64,000 bases of DNA from Psychroserpens sp041224425 (GCF_041224425.1 NZ_JBGFGL010000080.1:248001-312000), one strand, 5' to 3'; shown: positions 24,329-33,296, counted from the first letter of the stretch. A program made the numbers and translations. Notes: a model not told the origin generated them from the sequence alone.

Positions 24329-24401
24329 TAAAAAAGAGAGAACAGAAGTTCTCTCTTTTTTGCCCCAAATCTACCATGAACTTAACCTACTTATGTTATG
24401 G
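24329..24401 (-). ncRNA. Putative small RNA, copy 2
   Basis: Same organisation as copy 1, 255 bp away: TACATTAG (24414..24407; one base off TAnnTTTG), the shared unit, then a different hairpin AGAGAGAAC/GTTCTCTCT (24356..24335) and six T. Only stem-preserving features, not the hairpin sequence, are shared between copies, which is what selection on a terminator would give. It lies 115 bp after the purF stop on the same strand and could also be the end of the purF transcript. Confidence 0.48.
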
Positions 24402-24407
24402 TGAAAC
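24357..24407. repeat. Conserved repeat unit, copy 2
   Basis: Plus strand carries TTTTTGCCCC, CAAATCTACCATGAAC, TTAACCTACTTATG and TTATGGTGAAAC, identical to copy 1 except one base. The core CCCCAAAT plus TTAACCTACTTATG recurs, without the 11-nt spacer, as the leader of the gene at 55445. Confidence 0.85.
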
Positions 24408-24515
24408 TAATGTAGATGTATTTTGTTTAAAACAGGATAAATATTAGACGAAATGCATCTTTATCGGATGAACAACACTTTTTTTCGGATAAAATGATAA
24501 AAACAAGTCATTCGT

Positions 24516-26414
24516 CTAGTAAGCTCTTTCCTTGTTTCCCTCATAAAAATTAATGAAAGCTCTGTTAACCACACGGTTACCACCAACGGTTGGATAGTTT
24601 CCTGTAAAATACCAATCGCCAAGGTTTTTTGGACAAGCTTCATGTAAACTGTCTATAGACTGGAAAATGGTTTTTACAGTCGCGTTAACAGTATCGTCTG
24701 AAATAAGTTCTGCTATTTTTTCAGAAATCTCTTCTGCTGTAAATTCAGAGTATAGATCTTTCACGAAGTTTCGCACTTGCGAATCTTCAAGATCAACCTG
24801 AGCTTTACATTTATGATAAACCTCTTCAACCAAATGATATTTGTTGTGTTCCTTCAGAAGCTCTAACATAGCTCTAAATGCTATAAGGCTCTCTAGGTTT
24901 GCCATATCAATTCCGTAGCAATCAGGATAACGTATCTGAGGCGCAGAGGAAACAACGATTATTTGCTTCGGATTTAGACGATCCATCATCTTGATAATAC
25001 TTTTCTTCAGTGTCGTTCCCCTTACGATACTGTCATCAATAATGACCAAATTATCGGTTGGCTTGATCACGCCATAAGTAACATCATAAACGTGGGCAAC
25101 CAAATCGTCACGACTGCTATCCTCTGTAATGAAGGTTCTCAACTTAACATCCTTAATGGCTATTTTTTCAATTCGAGGGCGTTCAGAAAGAATATCAGTA
25201 ACATTTTCTGCAGAAAGTTTTCCGTTACCATCTAGAATGGCTTTTGTCTTTCTTTTGTTAAGGTATTCCTCAACGGTTTCGATCATACCAAAAAATGAGG
25301 TTTCCGCAGTATTTGGAATAAAAGAGAATACGGTGTTCTTGGTATCATACTCAATAGCCTTAAGAACTTTCGGCATTAACAACCTACCTAATCTTTTACG
25401 CTCCTGATAAATTTCAGCGTCACTCCCTCTTGAAAAATAGATACGTTCAAAAGAGCAGGCTTTTCGCTCTAAAGGTTTTATGATTTGTTTAATGGAAACT
25501 TCTCCAGATTTTTTGGTAATAATAGCGTGTCCAGGATCTAATTCCTTTACAGATTCAAACGGCACATTGAAAACTGTTTGAATCACAGGTCGTTCAGAAG
25601 CGACTACAACGACCTCATCGTCTTCATAATAATAGGCTGGTCGAATTCCCGCAGGATCTCTCAATACAAAGGAGTCACCATGACCTAAAAGTCCGGCCAT
25701 AGCATAACCACCATCCCAATTTTTGGAAGCCTTTTTTAATATTTTGGCTATGTTTAAACGTTCTGCTATTAGCGGTGAACACTCACTTTTGCTATAACCT
25801 TCTTTTTTAAGGTGCTTATATATTTTGTTAACAGCATCATCAAGAAAATGACCAATTTTTTCCATGATGGTAATGGTGTCAGCTTTTTCTTTGGGATGCT
25901 GACCAAGCTTAATAAGTCCATCAAACAACTGGTTCACATTAGTCATGTTGAAATTACCTGCAACAATTAAGTTTCTGTGCATCCAGTTATTTTGCCTAAG
26001 GAAAGGATGTACACTTTCAACACTGTTTTTCCCAAAGGTTCCATAGCGAACATGGCCTAAAAACAACTCACCTATATAAGGAATGTTCTTTTTTTGAAGC
26101 GCAACATCATTTTGATATTCGGGATGCGCCTTAAATTCATTATTAATGCGCTCATTTATTTGTCCAAAAATATCTTGAATAGGTTGTTGTTCAATTGAAC
26201 GTACGCGGCTAATGTAACGCTCTCCAGGTTTGGTGTCTAATTTTATACTAGCAAACCCAGCACCATCTTGACCACGGTTGTGTTGCTTTTCCATCATGAG
26301 GTACATTTTATTTACACCATAAAATGCACTTCCGTATTTTTCTTTGTAAAACGACAAAGGCTTTTTAAGTCGAAGAAGCGCTATTCCACATTCATGTTTT
26401 AAAGCATCACTCAT
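24516..26414 (-). CDS. purF: Amidophosphoribosyltransferase (long Bacteroidota form)
   Basis: A 632-residue class II glutamine amidotransferase: C9 becomes the N-terminal nucleophile after propeptide removal (MSDALKHE/CGIALLRL), with RGQDGAG and GHVRYGTFG motifs in the glutaminase half, and the PRPP-binding motif VIIDDSIVRGTTL in the C-terminal half. It makes 5-phosphoribosylamine from PRPP and glutamine, the first step of purine synthesis. It is longer than the ~470-500 residues of common PurF; the extra length, with a C-terminal helical extension, is typical in this phylum. purN lies 2 kb upstream on the same strand. Confidence 0.88.
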   Translation of the reverse strand: MSDALKHECGIALLRLKKPLSFYKEKYGSAFYGVNKMYLMMEKQHNRGQDGAGFASIKLDTKPGERYISRVRSIEQQPIQDIFGQINERINNEFKAHPEYQNDVALQKKNIPYIGELFLGHVRYGTFGKNSVESVHPFLRQNNWMHRNLIVAGNFNMTNVNQLFDGLIKLGQHPKEKADTITIMEKIGHFLDDAVNKIYKHLKKEGYSKSECSPLIAERLNIAKILKKASKNWDGGYAMAGLLGHGDSFVLRDPAGIRPAYYYEDDEVVVVASERPVIQTVFNVPFESVKELDPGHAIITKKSGEVSIKQIIKPLERKACSFERIYFSRGSDAEIYQERKRLGRLLMPKVLKAIEYDTKNTVFSFIPNTAETSFFGMIETVEEYLNKRKTKAILDGNGKLSAENVTDILSERPRIEKIAIKDVKLRTFITEDSSRDDLVAHVYDVTYGVIKPTDNLVIIDDSIVRGTTLKKSIIKMMDRLNPKQIIVVSSAPQIRYPDCYGIDMANLESLIAFRAMLELLKEHNKYHLVEEVYHKCKAQVDLEDSQVRNFVKDLYSEFTAEEISEKIAELISDDTVNATVKTIFQSIDSLHEACPKNLGDWYFTGNYPTVGGNRVVNRAFINFYEGNKERAY

Positions 26415-26440
26415 GATTGTTTTTGAAATTTAAAGTCTAT

Positions 26441-26448
26441 CAAAATTA
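26441..26448 (-). promoter_or_regulatory. Candidate -7 element (TAATTTTG) of purF
   Basis: Minus-strand TAATTTTG lies 26 nt before the purF ATG; no TTG at -33. Confidence 0.4.
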
Positions 26449-26469
26449 AAAATTTTGATTGGGATTTAT

Positions 26470-26498
26470 TAAAAAACGCGCTCAAATTTGAGCGCGTT
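26470..26498 (-). terminator. Intrinsic terminator of the PfkB-kinase gene
   Basis: AACGCGCTCAAATTTGAGCGCGTT is a fully self-complementary 24-mer given here as two arms, AACGCGCTCAAA and TTTGAGCGCGTT (26475..26498), followed on the minus strand by a T run to 26470. Confidence 0.9.
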
Positions 26499-26501
26499 GG
26501 T

Positions 26502-27428
26502 TTATGATAATTCAATATTAAAACTCGTTAGCTGTTTGAACTCTTTCAGCCTATACTCGACTTCATCCTTTGTTAGATTTTGCATGCGTTCTGTTCCAAA
26601 CTTTTCAACACAAAACGAGGCTAAAGTTGAACCATAGATTACGGCATTTTTCATGTTTTCGAAAGAATAGTCTTCGGTTTTGGCTAAGTATCCTGCAAAG
26701 CCTCCAGCAAAAGTATCTCCTGCTCCAGTTGGATCAAAAACTTCTTCCAGAGGTAAAGCTGGTGCATAGAATACATTGTCATCATGGAACAATAATGCGC
26801 CATGCTCTCCTTTTTTAATCACTACATACTGAGGCCCCATTGCATGAATCTTTCTGGCGGCAACTACAAGCGAATACTCTCCGGTAAGTTGTCTGGCTTC
26901 TTCATCGTTGATTGTAATAACATCGACACGTTTGATAACATCGTGCAATTCATCAAGGGCACAATCCATCCAGAAATTCATGGTATCTAAAATCACCATT
27001 TTTGGTGATTCGGACATTTGATTCAAAACACTTGTTTGCACGATAGGATGTAGGTTTCCGAGCATAACAACTTCAGCGTCTTTATAAGCTTCAGGAACTT
27101 TTGGATCGAAATCAGCTAATACATTCAACTCGGTTGCTAAAGTATCTCTTGAATTCATATCGTTGTGGTATTTTCCACTCCAGAAAAATGTTTTCCCTTC
27201 CTTTATGATCTCTACACCGTCGATATTGATATTTTTATCGGTCAATAAATCAAGGTATTCTTGTGGAAAATCTCCACCAACAACAGAAACCGCTGCAGTA
27301 TCAATATTAAATTGTGAAGCAGCCAAGCCTATAAAAGTTGCTGCGCCTCCTAAAATTTTATCTGTTTTCCCAAAAGGCGTTTCAATAGCGTCAAAAGCTA
27401 CAGTTCCTACTATAACAAGTTTGCCCAT
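26502..27428 (-). CDS. PfkB family sugar/nucleoside kinase
   Basis: A 308-residue ribokinase-fold protein. The N-terminal GGAATFIGLAASQF motif (27-40) and the C-terminal DPTGAGDTFAGG signature (232-243) with catalytic D238 are intact. It phosphorylates a sugar or nucleoside; the substrate is unclear, though its place between purF and purN-RNase H would suit a nucleoside or ribose substrate. Single-gene unit with a -7 element TATATTTG (27488..27481) and a strong terminator. Confidence 0.88.
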   Translation of the reverse strand: MGKLVIVGTVAFDAIETPFGKTDKILGGAATFIGLAASQFNIDTAAVSVVGGDFPQEYLDLLTDKNINIDGVEIIKEGKTFFWSGKYHNDMNSRDTLATELNVLADFDPKVPEAYKDAEVVMLGNLHPIVQTSVLNQMSESPKMVILDTMNFWMDCALDELHDVIKRVDVITINDEEARQLTGEYSLVVAARKIHAMGPQYVVIKKGEHGALLFHDDNVFYAPALPLEEVFDPTGAGDTFAGGFAGYLAKTEDYSFENMKNAVIYGSTLASFCVEKFGTERMQNLTKDEVEYRLKEFKQLTSFNIELS

Positions 27429-27480
27429 ATGTGTTTTAAAGTTAGATTTTCCTGCTTATATGGCAAGGATAATAAAGGTG

Positions 27481-27488
27481 CAAATATA
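27481..27488 (-). promoter_or_regulatory. Candidate -7 element (TATATTTG) of the PfkB-kinase gene
   Basis: TATATTTG on the minus strand, 52 nt before ATG 27428; a TTG lies 24 nt further upstream, slightly beyond the usual spacing. Confidence 0.5.
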
Positions 27489-27515
27489 CAGCTTTTTTAG
27501 TCTTAAAAAACCCAA

Positions 27516-28157
27516 TTATTTTCTGCCAAAATCAGCAGGAATTTCGCCCCAAGCTTTGGTTTCCCATTTAACTATATTGGTATTGTATTGATTATGGTTT
27601 AACCAGATTAGCGCTCGATCTATAAGATTAAATAATTCTTTGTTTTTGTCAGTGCGTTCCAATTTGGTGTTACAAGCTTTTTTCTTAACCCAACTCATGG
27701 CCGTTTTGGAATCGGTATAAATAATACGATCACTATTGTTTTTCTTTAGAAATGCAAGTCCGTGAACAATAGCTAAAAACTCTCCAATATTATTGGTCCC
27801 TTCTTCAAATGGTCCTTGAATAAACAATTGTTTTTTGGTTTTGGTATCTACGCCTCGATACTCCATTTTGCCTGGATTGCCTGACGAAGCCGCATCTACT
27901 GCAATAGAGTTGAGGTTAGGCCGTCCAATTTTTTTGAGTTGGGCTTCAGAAAGTGTACTGATAAATTTTTTCTGTTTGCCGATGTAATCTTTGTAGTTTC
28001 CTTTATGTGCTTTTTTTGCGGCCTCAAAGGTGTCAAATGATTTATATTGTGCACCTTGAAAATCTTTGATTTGTGCTTTGCAATCTTCCCAAGATTCAAA
28101 AACACCTGTGTGATGTCCCTTCCAAACCGTATAATATTTCTTCTTTTTTTTAGCCAT
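27516..28157 (-). CDS. rnhA: Viroplasmin-domain ribonuclease HI
   Basis: A 213-residue fusion. Residues 7-52 (YYTVWKGHHTGVFESWEDCKAQIKDF and on) form a caulimovirus viroplasmin/RNase H1 N-terminal hybrid-binding domain; 84-213 form RNase HI with D88 (VDAASSGNPG), E126 (NIGEFLAI), D149 (YTDSKTA) and the final aspartate in IPADFGRK. It degrades RNA in RNA-DNA hybrids. A lysine-rich start (MAKKKKK) fits nucleic-acid contact. It overlaps purN by 8 nt, so purN and rnhA are co-translated. Confidence 0.93.
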   Translation of the reverse strand: MAKKKKKYYTVWKGHHTGVFESWEDCKAQIKDFQGAQYKSFDTFEAAKKAHKGNYKDYIGKQKKFISTLSEAQLKKIGRPNLNSIAVDAASSGNPGKMEYRGVDTKTKKQLFIQGPFEEGTNNIGEFLAIVHGLAFLKKNNSDRIIYTDSKTAMSWVKKKACNTKLERTDKNKELFNLIDRALIWLNHNQYNTNIVKWETKAWGEIPADFGRK

Positions 28158-28716
28158 TCAAGAGTTGTTCTACTACTAATGGAAAATGCGTCATTTCCAA
28201 TTCGTGTATTTTATTGGCAACGTCTTCAGCGGAATCAGATGGGAGCACTTCACATTTAGTTTGAAAAATGATGGCACCTTCATCATAGTTTTCATTCACA
28301 TAGTGTATGGTGATTCCGCTTTCCGATTCTTTATTTTTTACAATGGCCTTGTGTACGTGCATGCCATACATGCCTTTTCCTCCATATTTTGGAAGTAGCG
28401 CAGGATGGATATTGATGACCTTATTAGGAAAAGCATTTAAAATATGCTCTGGAAATTTCCATAGGAAACCAGCCAAAACTATCAAATCGGGTTGGGAAGC
28501 CTTTAGAATATTTAAGACATCATTGGTTTTAAAAAAAGCTATTTTATTGAATGACAATGCGCTAACTTCTAGATTTTTAGCGCGTTCTAAAACTTTGGCA
28601 CGAGGATTGTTAGTCAAGACCTGAATGACAGAACCGAGTTCTCTGTTGTGAAAAAACTTAATTAAATTTTCAGCATTTGTTCCACTTCCGGACGCAAAAA
28701 TTACAATACGTTTCAT
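28150..28716 (-). CDS. purN: Phosphoribosylglycinamide formyltransferase
   Basis: A 188-residue GAR transformylase with the formyltransferase motifs: N-terminal FASGSGTNAENL, catalytic N102 and H104 in INIHPALLPKYGG, and D145 in YVNENYDEGAIIFQ. It formylates GAR with 10-formyl-THF in purine synthesis. It is divergent from acpP across 185 bp and overlaps the RNase H gene downstream. Confidence 0.95.
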   Translation of the reverse strand: MKRIVIFASGSGTNAENLIKFFHNRELGSVIQVLTNNPRAKVLERAKNLEVSALSFNKIAFFKTNDVLNILKASQPDLIVLAGFLWKFPEHILNAFPNKVINIHPALLPKYGGKGMYGMHVHKAIVKNKESESGITIHYVNENYDEGAIIFQTKCEVLPSDSAEDVANKIHELEMTHFPLVVEQLLNG

Positions 28717-28862
28717 TTACAGACAAGCAGTTAAAGTTATTCAGAACAAAAAAAAGAATAATAATTAACAATTAGTACGCAAAAGGGAAATTCTTCAGGG
28801 TTATTTTTCGTAAATTACAAGCACATTTTTATAGTAATGGTGTGTTTTAAAATAAAGTTTTT

Positions 28863-28870
28863 TATTTTTG
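28863..28870 (+). promoter_or_regulatory. Candidate -7 element (TATTTTTG) of the acpP operon
   Basis: TATTTTTG lies 31 nt before the acpP ATG. GTG rather than TTG occurs at about -33, so the upstream element is weak. Confidence 0.5.
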
Positions 28871-28901
28871 CGACCTAATTAAAACTTAAAATTAAAAAAT
28901 T

Positions 28902-29135
28902 ATGTCAGACATTGCATCAAGAGTAAAAGCGATTATCGTAGACAAATTAGGTGTTGATGAAAACGAAGTTGTTACAGAAGCTAGCTTCACTAACGATTTA
29001 GGAGCAGATTCATTGGACACTGTTGAGTTAATCATGGAATTTGAAAAGGAATTCGATATCCAAATTCCAGATGACCAAGCTGAAAACATTGCTACAGTTG
29101 GTCAAGCGATCTCTTATATAGAAGAAGCAAAATAA
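28902..29135 (+). CDS. acpP: Acyl carrier protein
   Basis: A 77-residue acidic helical protein with the phosphopantetheine attachment serine S37 in GADSLDTVELIMEFE. It carries growing acyl chains in type II fatty acid synthesis. fabF follows 15 nt later. The order purN (divergent)-acpP-fabF-rnc-IPExxxVDY-pyk is a familiar flavobacterial arrangement. Confidence 0.97.
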   Translation: MSDIASRVKAIIVDKLGVDENEVVTEASFTNDLGADSLDTVELIMEFEKEFDIQIPDDQAENIATVGQAISYIEEAK

Positions 29136-29150
29136 TTACATTACCCATTT

Positions 29151-30401
29151 ATGGAATTAAGGCGAGTTGTTGTAACCGGTTTAGGCGCACTCACACCTAT
29201 TGGCAATACCAAAGATCAATATTGGGAAGGCCTAATTAGTGGAAAGAGTGGTGCTGCTCCAATTACCTACTTTGATACTGAAAAGTTCAAAACTAAATTC
29301 GCATGCGAACTCAAGAATTTTAACCCTACCGATTTTCTAGACAGAAAGGAAGCGCGTAAAATGGATAGGTTTACGCAGTATGCCATGGTGGCTTCAGATG
29401 AAGCCATTGCAGATGCTAAGCTGGATCTTGATACCGTAAATAAATTACGCGTAGGTGTTATTTGGGGCGCAGGAATTGGAGGATTGGAAACCTTTCAAGA
29501 CGAAGTATTGAATTTTGCCGCTGGAGACGGAACACCAAGATTCAATCCGTTCTTTATTCCTAAAATGATTGCAGATATTGCGCCAGGAAACATATCCATT
29601 AAGAATGGATTTATGGGTCCTAATTACACAACGGTTTCTGCTTGTGCATCTTCTGCTAACGCAATGATCGATGCCTTAAACTATATACGTTTGGGTCATT
29701 GTGATGTTATCGTTACAGGAGGAAGTGAAGCAGCCGTAACCATTGCTGGTATGGGTGGTTTTAATGCCATGCATGCCTTATCAACTAGAAATGAGAGTCC
29801 AGAAACAGCCTCCAGACCATTTGATGCCACTAGAGATGGCTTTGTATTGGGAGAAGGCGCAGGAGCTATTATTCTAGAAGATTACGAACATGCTAAAGCA
29901 AGAGGAGCTAAGATTTATGCTGAGATCATTGGAGGCGGTTTGTCTTCTGATGCACATCATATGACTGCACCTCATCCAGATGGTATTGGAGTAATGGCAG
30001 TAATGAGAAATTGTTTGGAAGACGCAGGAATTCAACCTGAAGAAGTTGATCATATCAACACACATGGAACATCTACACCTCTTGGAGATGTAGCAGAATT
30101 GAAAGCGATTTCTGAAGTGTTTGGAGACCATGCAAAACAAATCAATATCAATTCAACAAAGTCTATGACAGGTCATTTGTTGGGAGCAGCTGGTGCCATT
30201 GAATCTATAGCTTCGATTTTAGCTTTAGAACATGGTGTTGTTCCTCCGACTATTAACCATGAAGTTGTTGATGAAAATATCGATCCGAGCCTCAATTTAA
30301 CATTAAACAAAGCGCAAAAACGTGACATGACAATTGCCATGAGTAATACTTTTGGTTTTGGAGGTCACAATGCCTGTGTATTATTTAAAAAAATAGACTA
30401 A
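29151..30401 (+). CDS. fabF: Beta-ketoacyl-ACP synthase II
   Basis: A 416-residue condensing enzyme with the Cys-His-His triad: C165 in VSACASSANAM, the histidine of INTHGTSTPLGD and that of TKSMTGHLLGAAG. It elongates acyl-ACP with malonyl-ACP. Length and motifs are standard. It sits between acpP and rnc, with 7 nt to the rnc start. Confidence 0.97.
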   Translation: MELRRVVVTGLGALTPIGNTKDQYWEGLISGKSGAAPITYFDTEKFKTKFACELKNFNPTDFLDRKEARKMDRFTQYAMVASDEAIADAKLDLDTVNKLRVGVIWGAGIGGLETFQDEVLNFAAGDGTPRFNPFFIPKMIADIAPGNISIKNGFMGPNYTTVSACASSANAMIDALNYIRLGHCDVIVTGGSEAAVTIAGMGGFNAMHALSTRNESPETASRPFDATRDGFVLGEGAGAIILEDYEHAKARGAKIYAEIIGGGLSSDAHHMTAPHPDGIGVMAVMRNCLEDAGIQPEEVDHINTHGTSTPLGDVAELKAISEVFGDHAKQININSTKSMTGHLLGAAGAIESIASILALEHGVVPPTINHEVVDENIDPSLNLTLNKAQKRDMTIAMSNTFGFGGHNACVLFKKID

Positions 30402-30408
30402 ATATCGA

Positions 30409-31149
30409 ATGAGCATCATTCGTAACATATTAAATTCCCGTTCTCCCAATGACGGGAATTTTTTTTTACAATTGTCAAAAATTGTAGGATATAAACCCAA
30501 AAACAAGAACCTGTATATAAAGGCTTTCACCCATCGTTCTTTAAACTTAAAAGACAAAGATGGCAATGCAATCAATTACGAACGTTTGGAATTTGTAGGC
30601 GATGCCATGTTGAGTGCTGTTATCGCATCATATCTATTCGAGAAAGTTCCTCATGGTGATGAGGGTTATCTTACTAAAATGCGTTCAAAAGTTGTAAGCC
30701 GAGAACACCTAAACGAATTAGGCAAGGAACTTGATCTCATAGATCTTGTCGAGAGTAAAATTCCAAAGGCAAATTTTGGTAATAACATTCACGGAAATCT
30801 TTTTGAAGCTCTTGTTGGTGCTATTTTTTTAGACAAAGGCTATAAACAATGTGAAAAATTCATCTACAAGCGCGTAATCAATCCGCATGTTGATATTGAA
30901 ACATTGGAAGGCAAGGTCATTAGCTATAAAAGTTTGCTTATTGAATGGTGTCAAAAAGAAAAGAAGTCTTTTGATTATAATGTATATGAAGACACCGGAA
31001 ATGACGATTTAAAACATTTTTCGGTAAAGCTATCTATTGATGATAAAGTGGTTTCCAAGGCTAGAGCAACTTCTAAGAAAAAAGCTGAGGAAAAAGCTTC
31101 AAGACGTGCCTTTTTTGCATTTCAAAAAGAGATTTCAAAAGCTTTTTAA
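30409..31149 (+). CDS. rnc: Ribonuclease III
   Basis: A 246-residue RNase III: catalytic signature ERLEFVGDAMLSAV (about residues 60-73), second metal-site region HGNLFEALVGAIFLDKGY (glutamate and aspartate ligands), and a C-terminal dsRNA-binding domain (about 172-240). It cleaves dsRNA in rRNA and mRNA processing. Fifth-row operon position after fabF. Catalytic residues are intact. Confidence 0.96.
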   Translation: MSIIRNILNSRSPNDGNFFLQLSKIVGYKPKNKNLYIKAFTHRSLNLKDKDGNAINYERLEFVGDAMLSAVIASYLFEKVPHGDEGYLTKMRSKVVSREHLNELGKELDLIDLVESKIPKANFGNNIHGNLFEALVGAIFLDKGYKQCEKFIYKRVINPHVDIETLEGKVISYKSLLIEWCQKEKKSFDYNVYEDTGNDDLKHFSVKLSIDDKVVSKARATSKKKAEEKASRRAFFAFQKEISKAF

Positions 31150-31250
31150 ATCAAACCAAAAGGAATCGATCGCACTATAACGTTTTCGCTTGATATTGCT
31201 GTTAAGATTAATAAAAATGTCATCTTAAACTTATCATAAAATTCTATCTT

Positions 31251-31258
31251 TACATTTG
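31251..31258 (+). promoter_or_regulatory. Candidate -7 element (TACATTTG) before the IPExxxVDY gene
   Basis: TACATTTG matches TAnnTTTG 14 nt before ATG 31273; a TTA, not TTG, sits 17 nt upstream. It may give a separate IPExxxVDY-pyk transcript, in keeping with the 123-bp gap after rnc. Confidence 0.5.
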
Positions 31259-31272
31259 TTAGTAGCGATATT

Positions 31273-31755
31273 ATGGCTTTACACAAGTTATTGGTTGACG
31301 ATTTTTACGATTCATACTATGTGCTTTTAGCAATACATTGTAGGCTTGAAGATTACAGGCTGGCTTACCTATTAAACAAACACTTAGATATCCGTTTGAT
31401 GCGAAAACCCCAAGATTTGGATTATAAATATTTTGCAGCATCCTTTTCCATATATGAATGGGACAATGAAGACATGGATACTAAATGGAACTTGGTATCA
31501 AATGTATGTAAGAAGGATGAGGCAGCTCTTCAAAGCTCAGGCTCGTTATTTTCTAACCAAAACATCATTACAAAAACCTATAACTTATTACCTGAATTCA
31601 AGAATGTAGATTACTTCATTAAAGTGACTAACGACAATCAAAAGTTTAATGAGAAGCTTACGGTGAGTAGAATTCAATCCATTCCTCAGGTGATTACTAC
31701 CTATAGCGTAGATATTGACCAAATAAAATCAAAAGATCATTTAATTTTTAATTAA
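31273..31755 (+). CDS. IPExxxVDY family protein
   Basis: A 160-residue protein with the family-naming motif in the form LPEFKNVDYF (about 107-116). The family is restricted largely to Bacteroidota, is regularly found beside pyk, and has no established function. No signal peptide or membrane span. Its TAA shares a base with the pyk ATG (TTAATG), giving translational coupling that suggests a link to pyruvate kinase expression or activity. Confidence 0.92.
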   Translation: MALHKLLVDDFYDSYYVLLAIHCRLEDYRLAYLLNKHLDIRLMRKPQDLDYKYFAASFSIYEWDNEDMDTKWNLVSNVCKKDEAALQSSGSLFSNQNIITKTYNLLPEFKNVDYFIKVTNDNQKFNEKLTVSRIQSIPQVITTYSVDIDQIKSKDHLIFN

Positions 31756-33197
31756 TGTTACGAAAAAAGAAAACCAAAATCGTTGCCACTTTAGGGCCTG
31801 CAACAAGTTCTAAAGAGGTATTGAAAGGCATGCTGGAAGAAGGTGCTAACGTGTTTAGAATAAACTTTTCTCATGCCGACTATGATGCTGTTAAAGAACG
31901 TGTTGAAATCATCCGCTCTTTAAATGAGGAATTTGGTTATAACGCGGCTATTTTAGCCGACTTGCAAGGACCAAAACTTAGGGTCGGAGTTATGAAGGAA
32001 GAAGTGGTTGTTAACGAAGGTGATGAAATTATTTTTGCTACTGGAAAACGTTTCGAAGGCACAAAACAACGCGTGTATATGACCTACGAACGTTTCCCTC
32101 AAGATGCCAAACCTGGAGAACGTATTCTTTTAGATGATGGGAAACTCATATTTGAAGTCGTATCAACCGACAATAAATCGGAAGTTAAAGCTAGAGTGAT
32201 ACAAGGTGGTCCGCTAAAATCTAAAAAAGGGGTCAACCTTCCCAACACAAATATCTCTCAACCTGCCTTAACCAAAAAAGACATTGAAGACGCGATATTT
32301 GCTTGTAGCCTTAAAGTCGATTGGATTGCATTGTCCTTTGTGCGACATGCAGAAGATTTGATAGAGTTGGAAGAGCTCATCAAAGAACATAGCGACCATA
32401 AAATTCCTATCATCGCAAAAATCGAAAAACCAGAAGCGGTCGAGAATATCGATAAAATTGTCGCCTATTGTGACGGATTGATGGTGGCTCGTGGCGATTT
32501 AGGTGTGGAGATTCCAGCAGAGGAAGTACCACTGATTCAAAAACAATTGGTACTTCGTGCCAAGCGTGCTAGAATCCCAGTAATCATTGCTACGCAAATG
32601 ATGGAAACCATGATTACAAGCCTTACACCAACTCGAGCTGAGGTTAACGACGTGGCCAACTCCGTTATGGATGGCGCAGATGCTGTGATGCTATCAGGAG
32701 AAACCTCAGTAGGTAATTATCCGGTTCAGGTTATCAAGCAAATGGCTGGCATCATTAGAAGTGTTGAGGATTCCAATTTAATCAAGGTGCCACAATCACC
32801 TCCACATATTCGCACCAAGCGATATATTACAAAATCTATTTGTTATCACGCTGCTAATATGGCCAACGAAATCAACGCTAAAGCCATTTCAACATTAACC
32901 AATAGTGGCTACACAGCGTTTCAAATTTCTGCTTGGCGACCTAAGGCCTATATCTTGGTCTTTACATCCAATAAACGTATTCTAACACAACTTAGCTTGC
33001 TTTGGGGTGTGGAATCGTTTTACTATGACAAATTTGTGACTACAGATGAAACCATTGAAGACGTTAACGCTATTGCTTGTAAAAAGGGCTACTTGGAAGT
33101 TGGCGATATGCTTATCAGTTTAGCAGCCATGCCAATTCAAGAGAAAGGAATGGTGAATACCTTACGTGTTACCGAAATTACAAGTTGTAGTTTTTAG
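31755..33197 (+). CDS. pyk: Pyruvate kinase
   Basis: A 480-residue pyruvate kinase: start KTKIVATLGPATSS with the substrate-binding FRINFSHADY, the active-site signature IIAKIEKPEAVEN, DGLMVARGDLGVEIP and ATQMMETM, then the C-terminal regulatory domain. It converts PEP and ADP to pyruvate and ATP. Starts one base inside the IPExxxVDY stop. Followed 4 nt later by the fold-back element at 33202. Confidence 0.97.
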   Translation: MLRKKKTKIVATLGPATSSKEVLKGMLEEGANVFRINFSHADYDAVKERVEIIRSLNEEFGYNAAILADLQGPKLRVGVMKEEVVVNEGDEIIFATGKRFEGTKQRVYMTYERFPQDAKPGERILLDDGKLIFEVVSTDNKSEVKARVIQGGPLKSKKGVNLPNTNISQPALTKKDIEDAIFACSLKVDWIALSFVRHAEDLIELEELIKEHSDHKIPIIAKIEKPEAVENIDKIVAYCDGLMVARGDLGVEIPAEEVPLIQKQLVLRAKRARIPVIIATQMMETMITSLTPTRAEVNDVANSVMDGADAVMLSGETSVGNYPVQVIKQMAGIIRSVEDSNLIKVPQSPPHIRTKRYITKSICYHAANMANEINAKAISTLTNSGYTAFQISAWRPKAYILVFTSNKRILTQLSLLWGVESFYYDKFVTTDETIEDVNAIACKKGYLEVGDMLISLAAMPIQEKGMVNTLRVTEITSCSF

Positions 33198-33201
33198 TTG
33201 G

Positions 33202-33290
33202 GCGTTTGCTACAAAGCCGTACTTTGTAGCACTGCGCTTTCAGCAGTCGCTCTCGTAGAGGAGCTCCAACAGAGCTTCAATCGCTAACGC
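33202..33290. repeat. Fold-back intergenic element between convergent genes
   Basis: Ends are near-inverted: GCGTTTGC (33202..33209) and GCTAACGC (33283..33290). Inside are a perfect hairpin GCTACAAAG-CCGTA-CTTTGTAGC (33208..33230) and further pairs (GAGCTC-type near 33260..33275). It fills the gap between the pyk and dinB stops almost exactly and looks richer in G+C than its surroundings. It resembles dispersed GGGCGTT...TAACGC elements I associate with Flavobacteriaceae; whether it recurs elsewhere cannot be seen here. It could double as a terminator for both genes. Confidence 0.6.
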
Positions 33291-33296
33291 AAAACC

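Noticed and set aside
27896..28624. Several frames opposite and overlapping rnhA and purN
   Set aside because: All lie over two recognised genes that overlap by 8 nt; none has protein-like features of its own.
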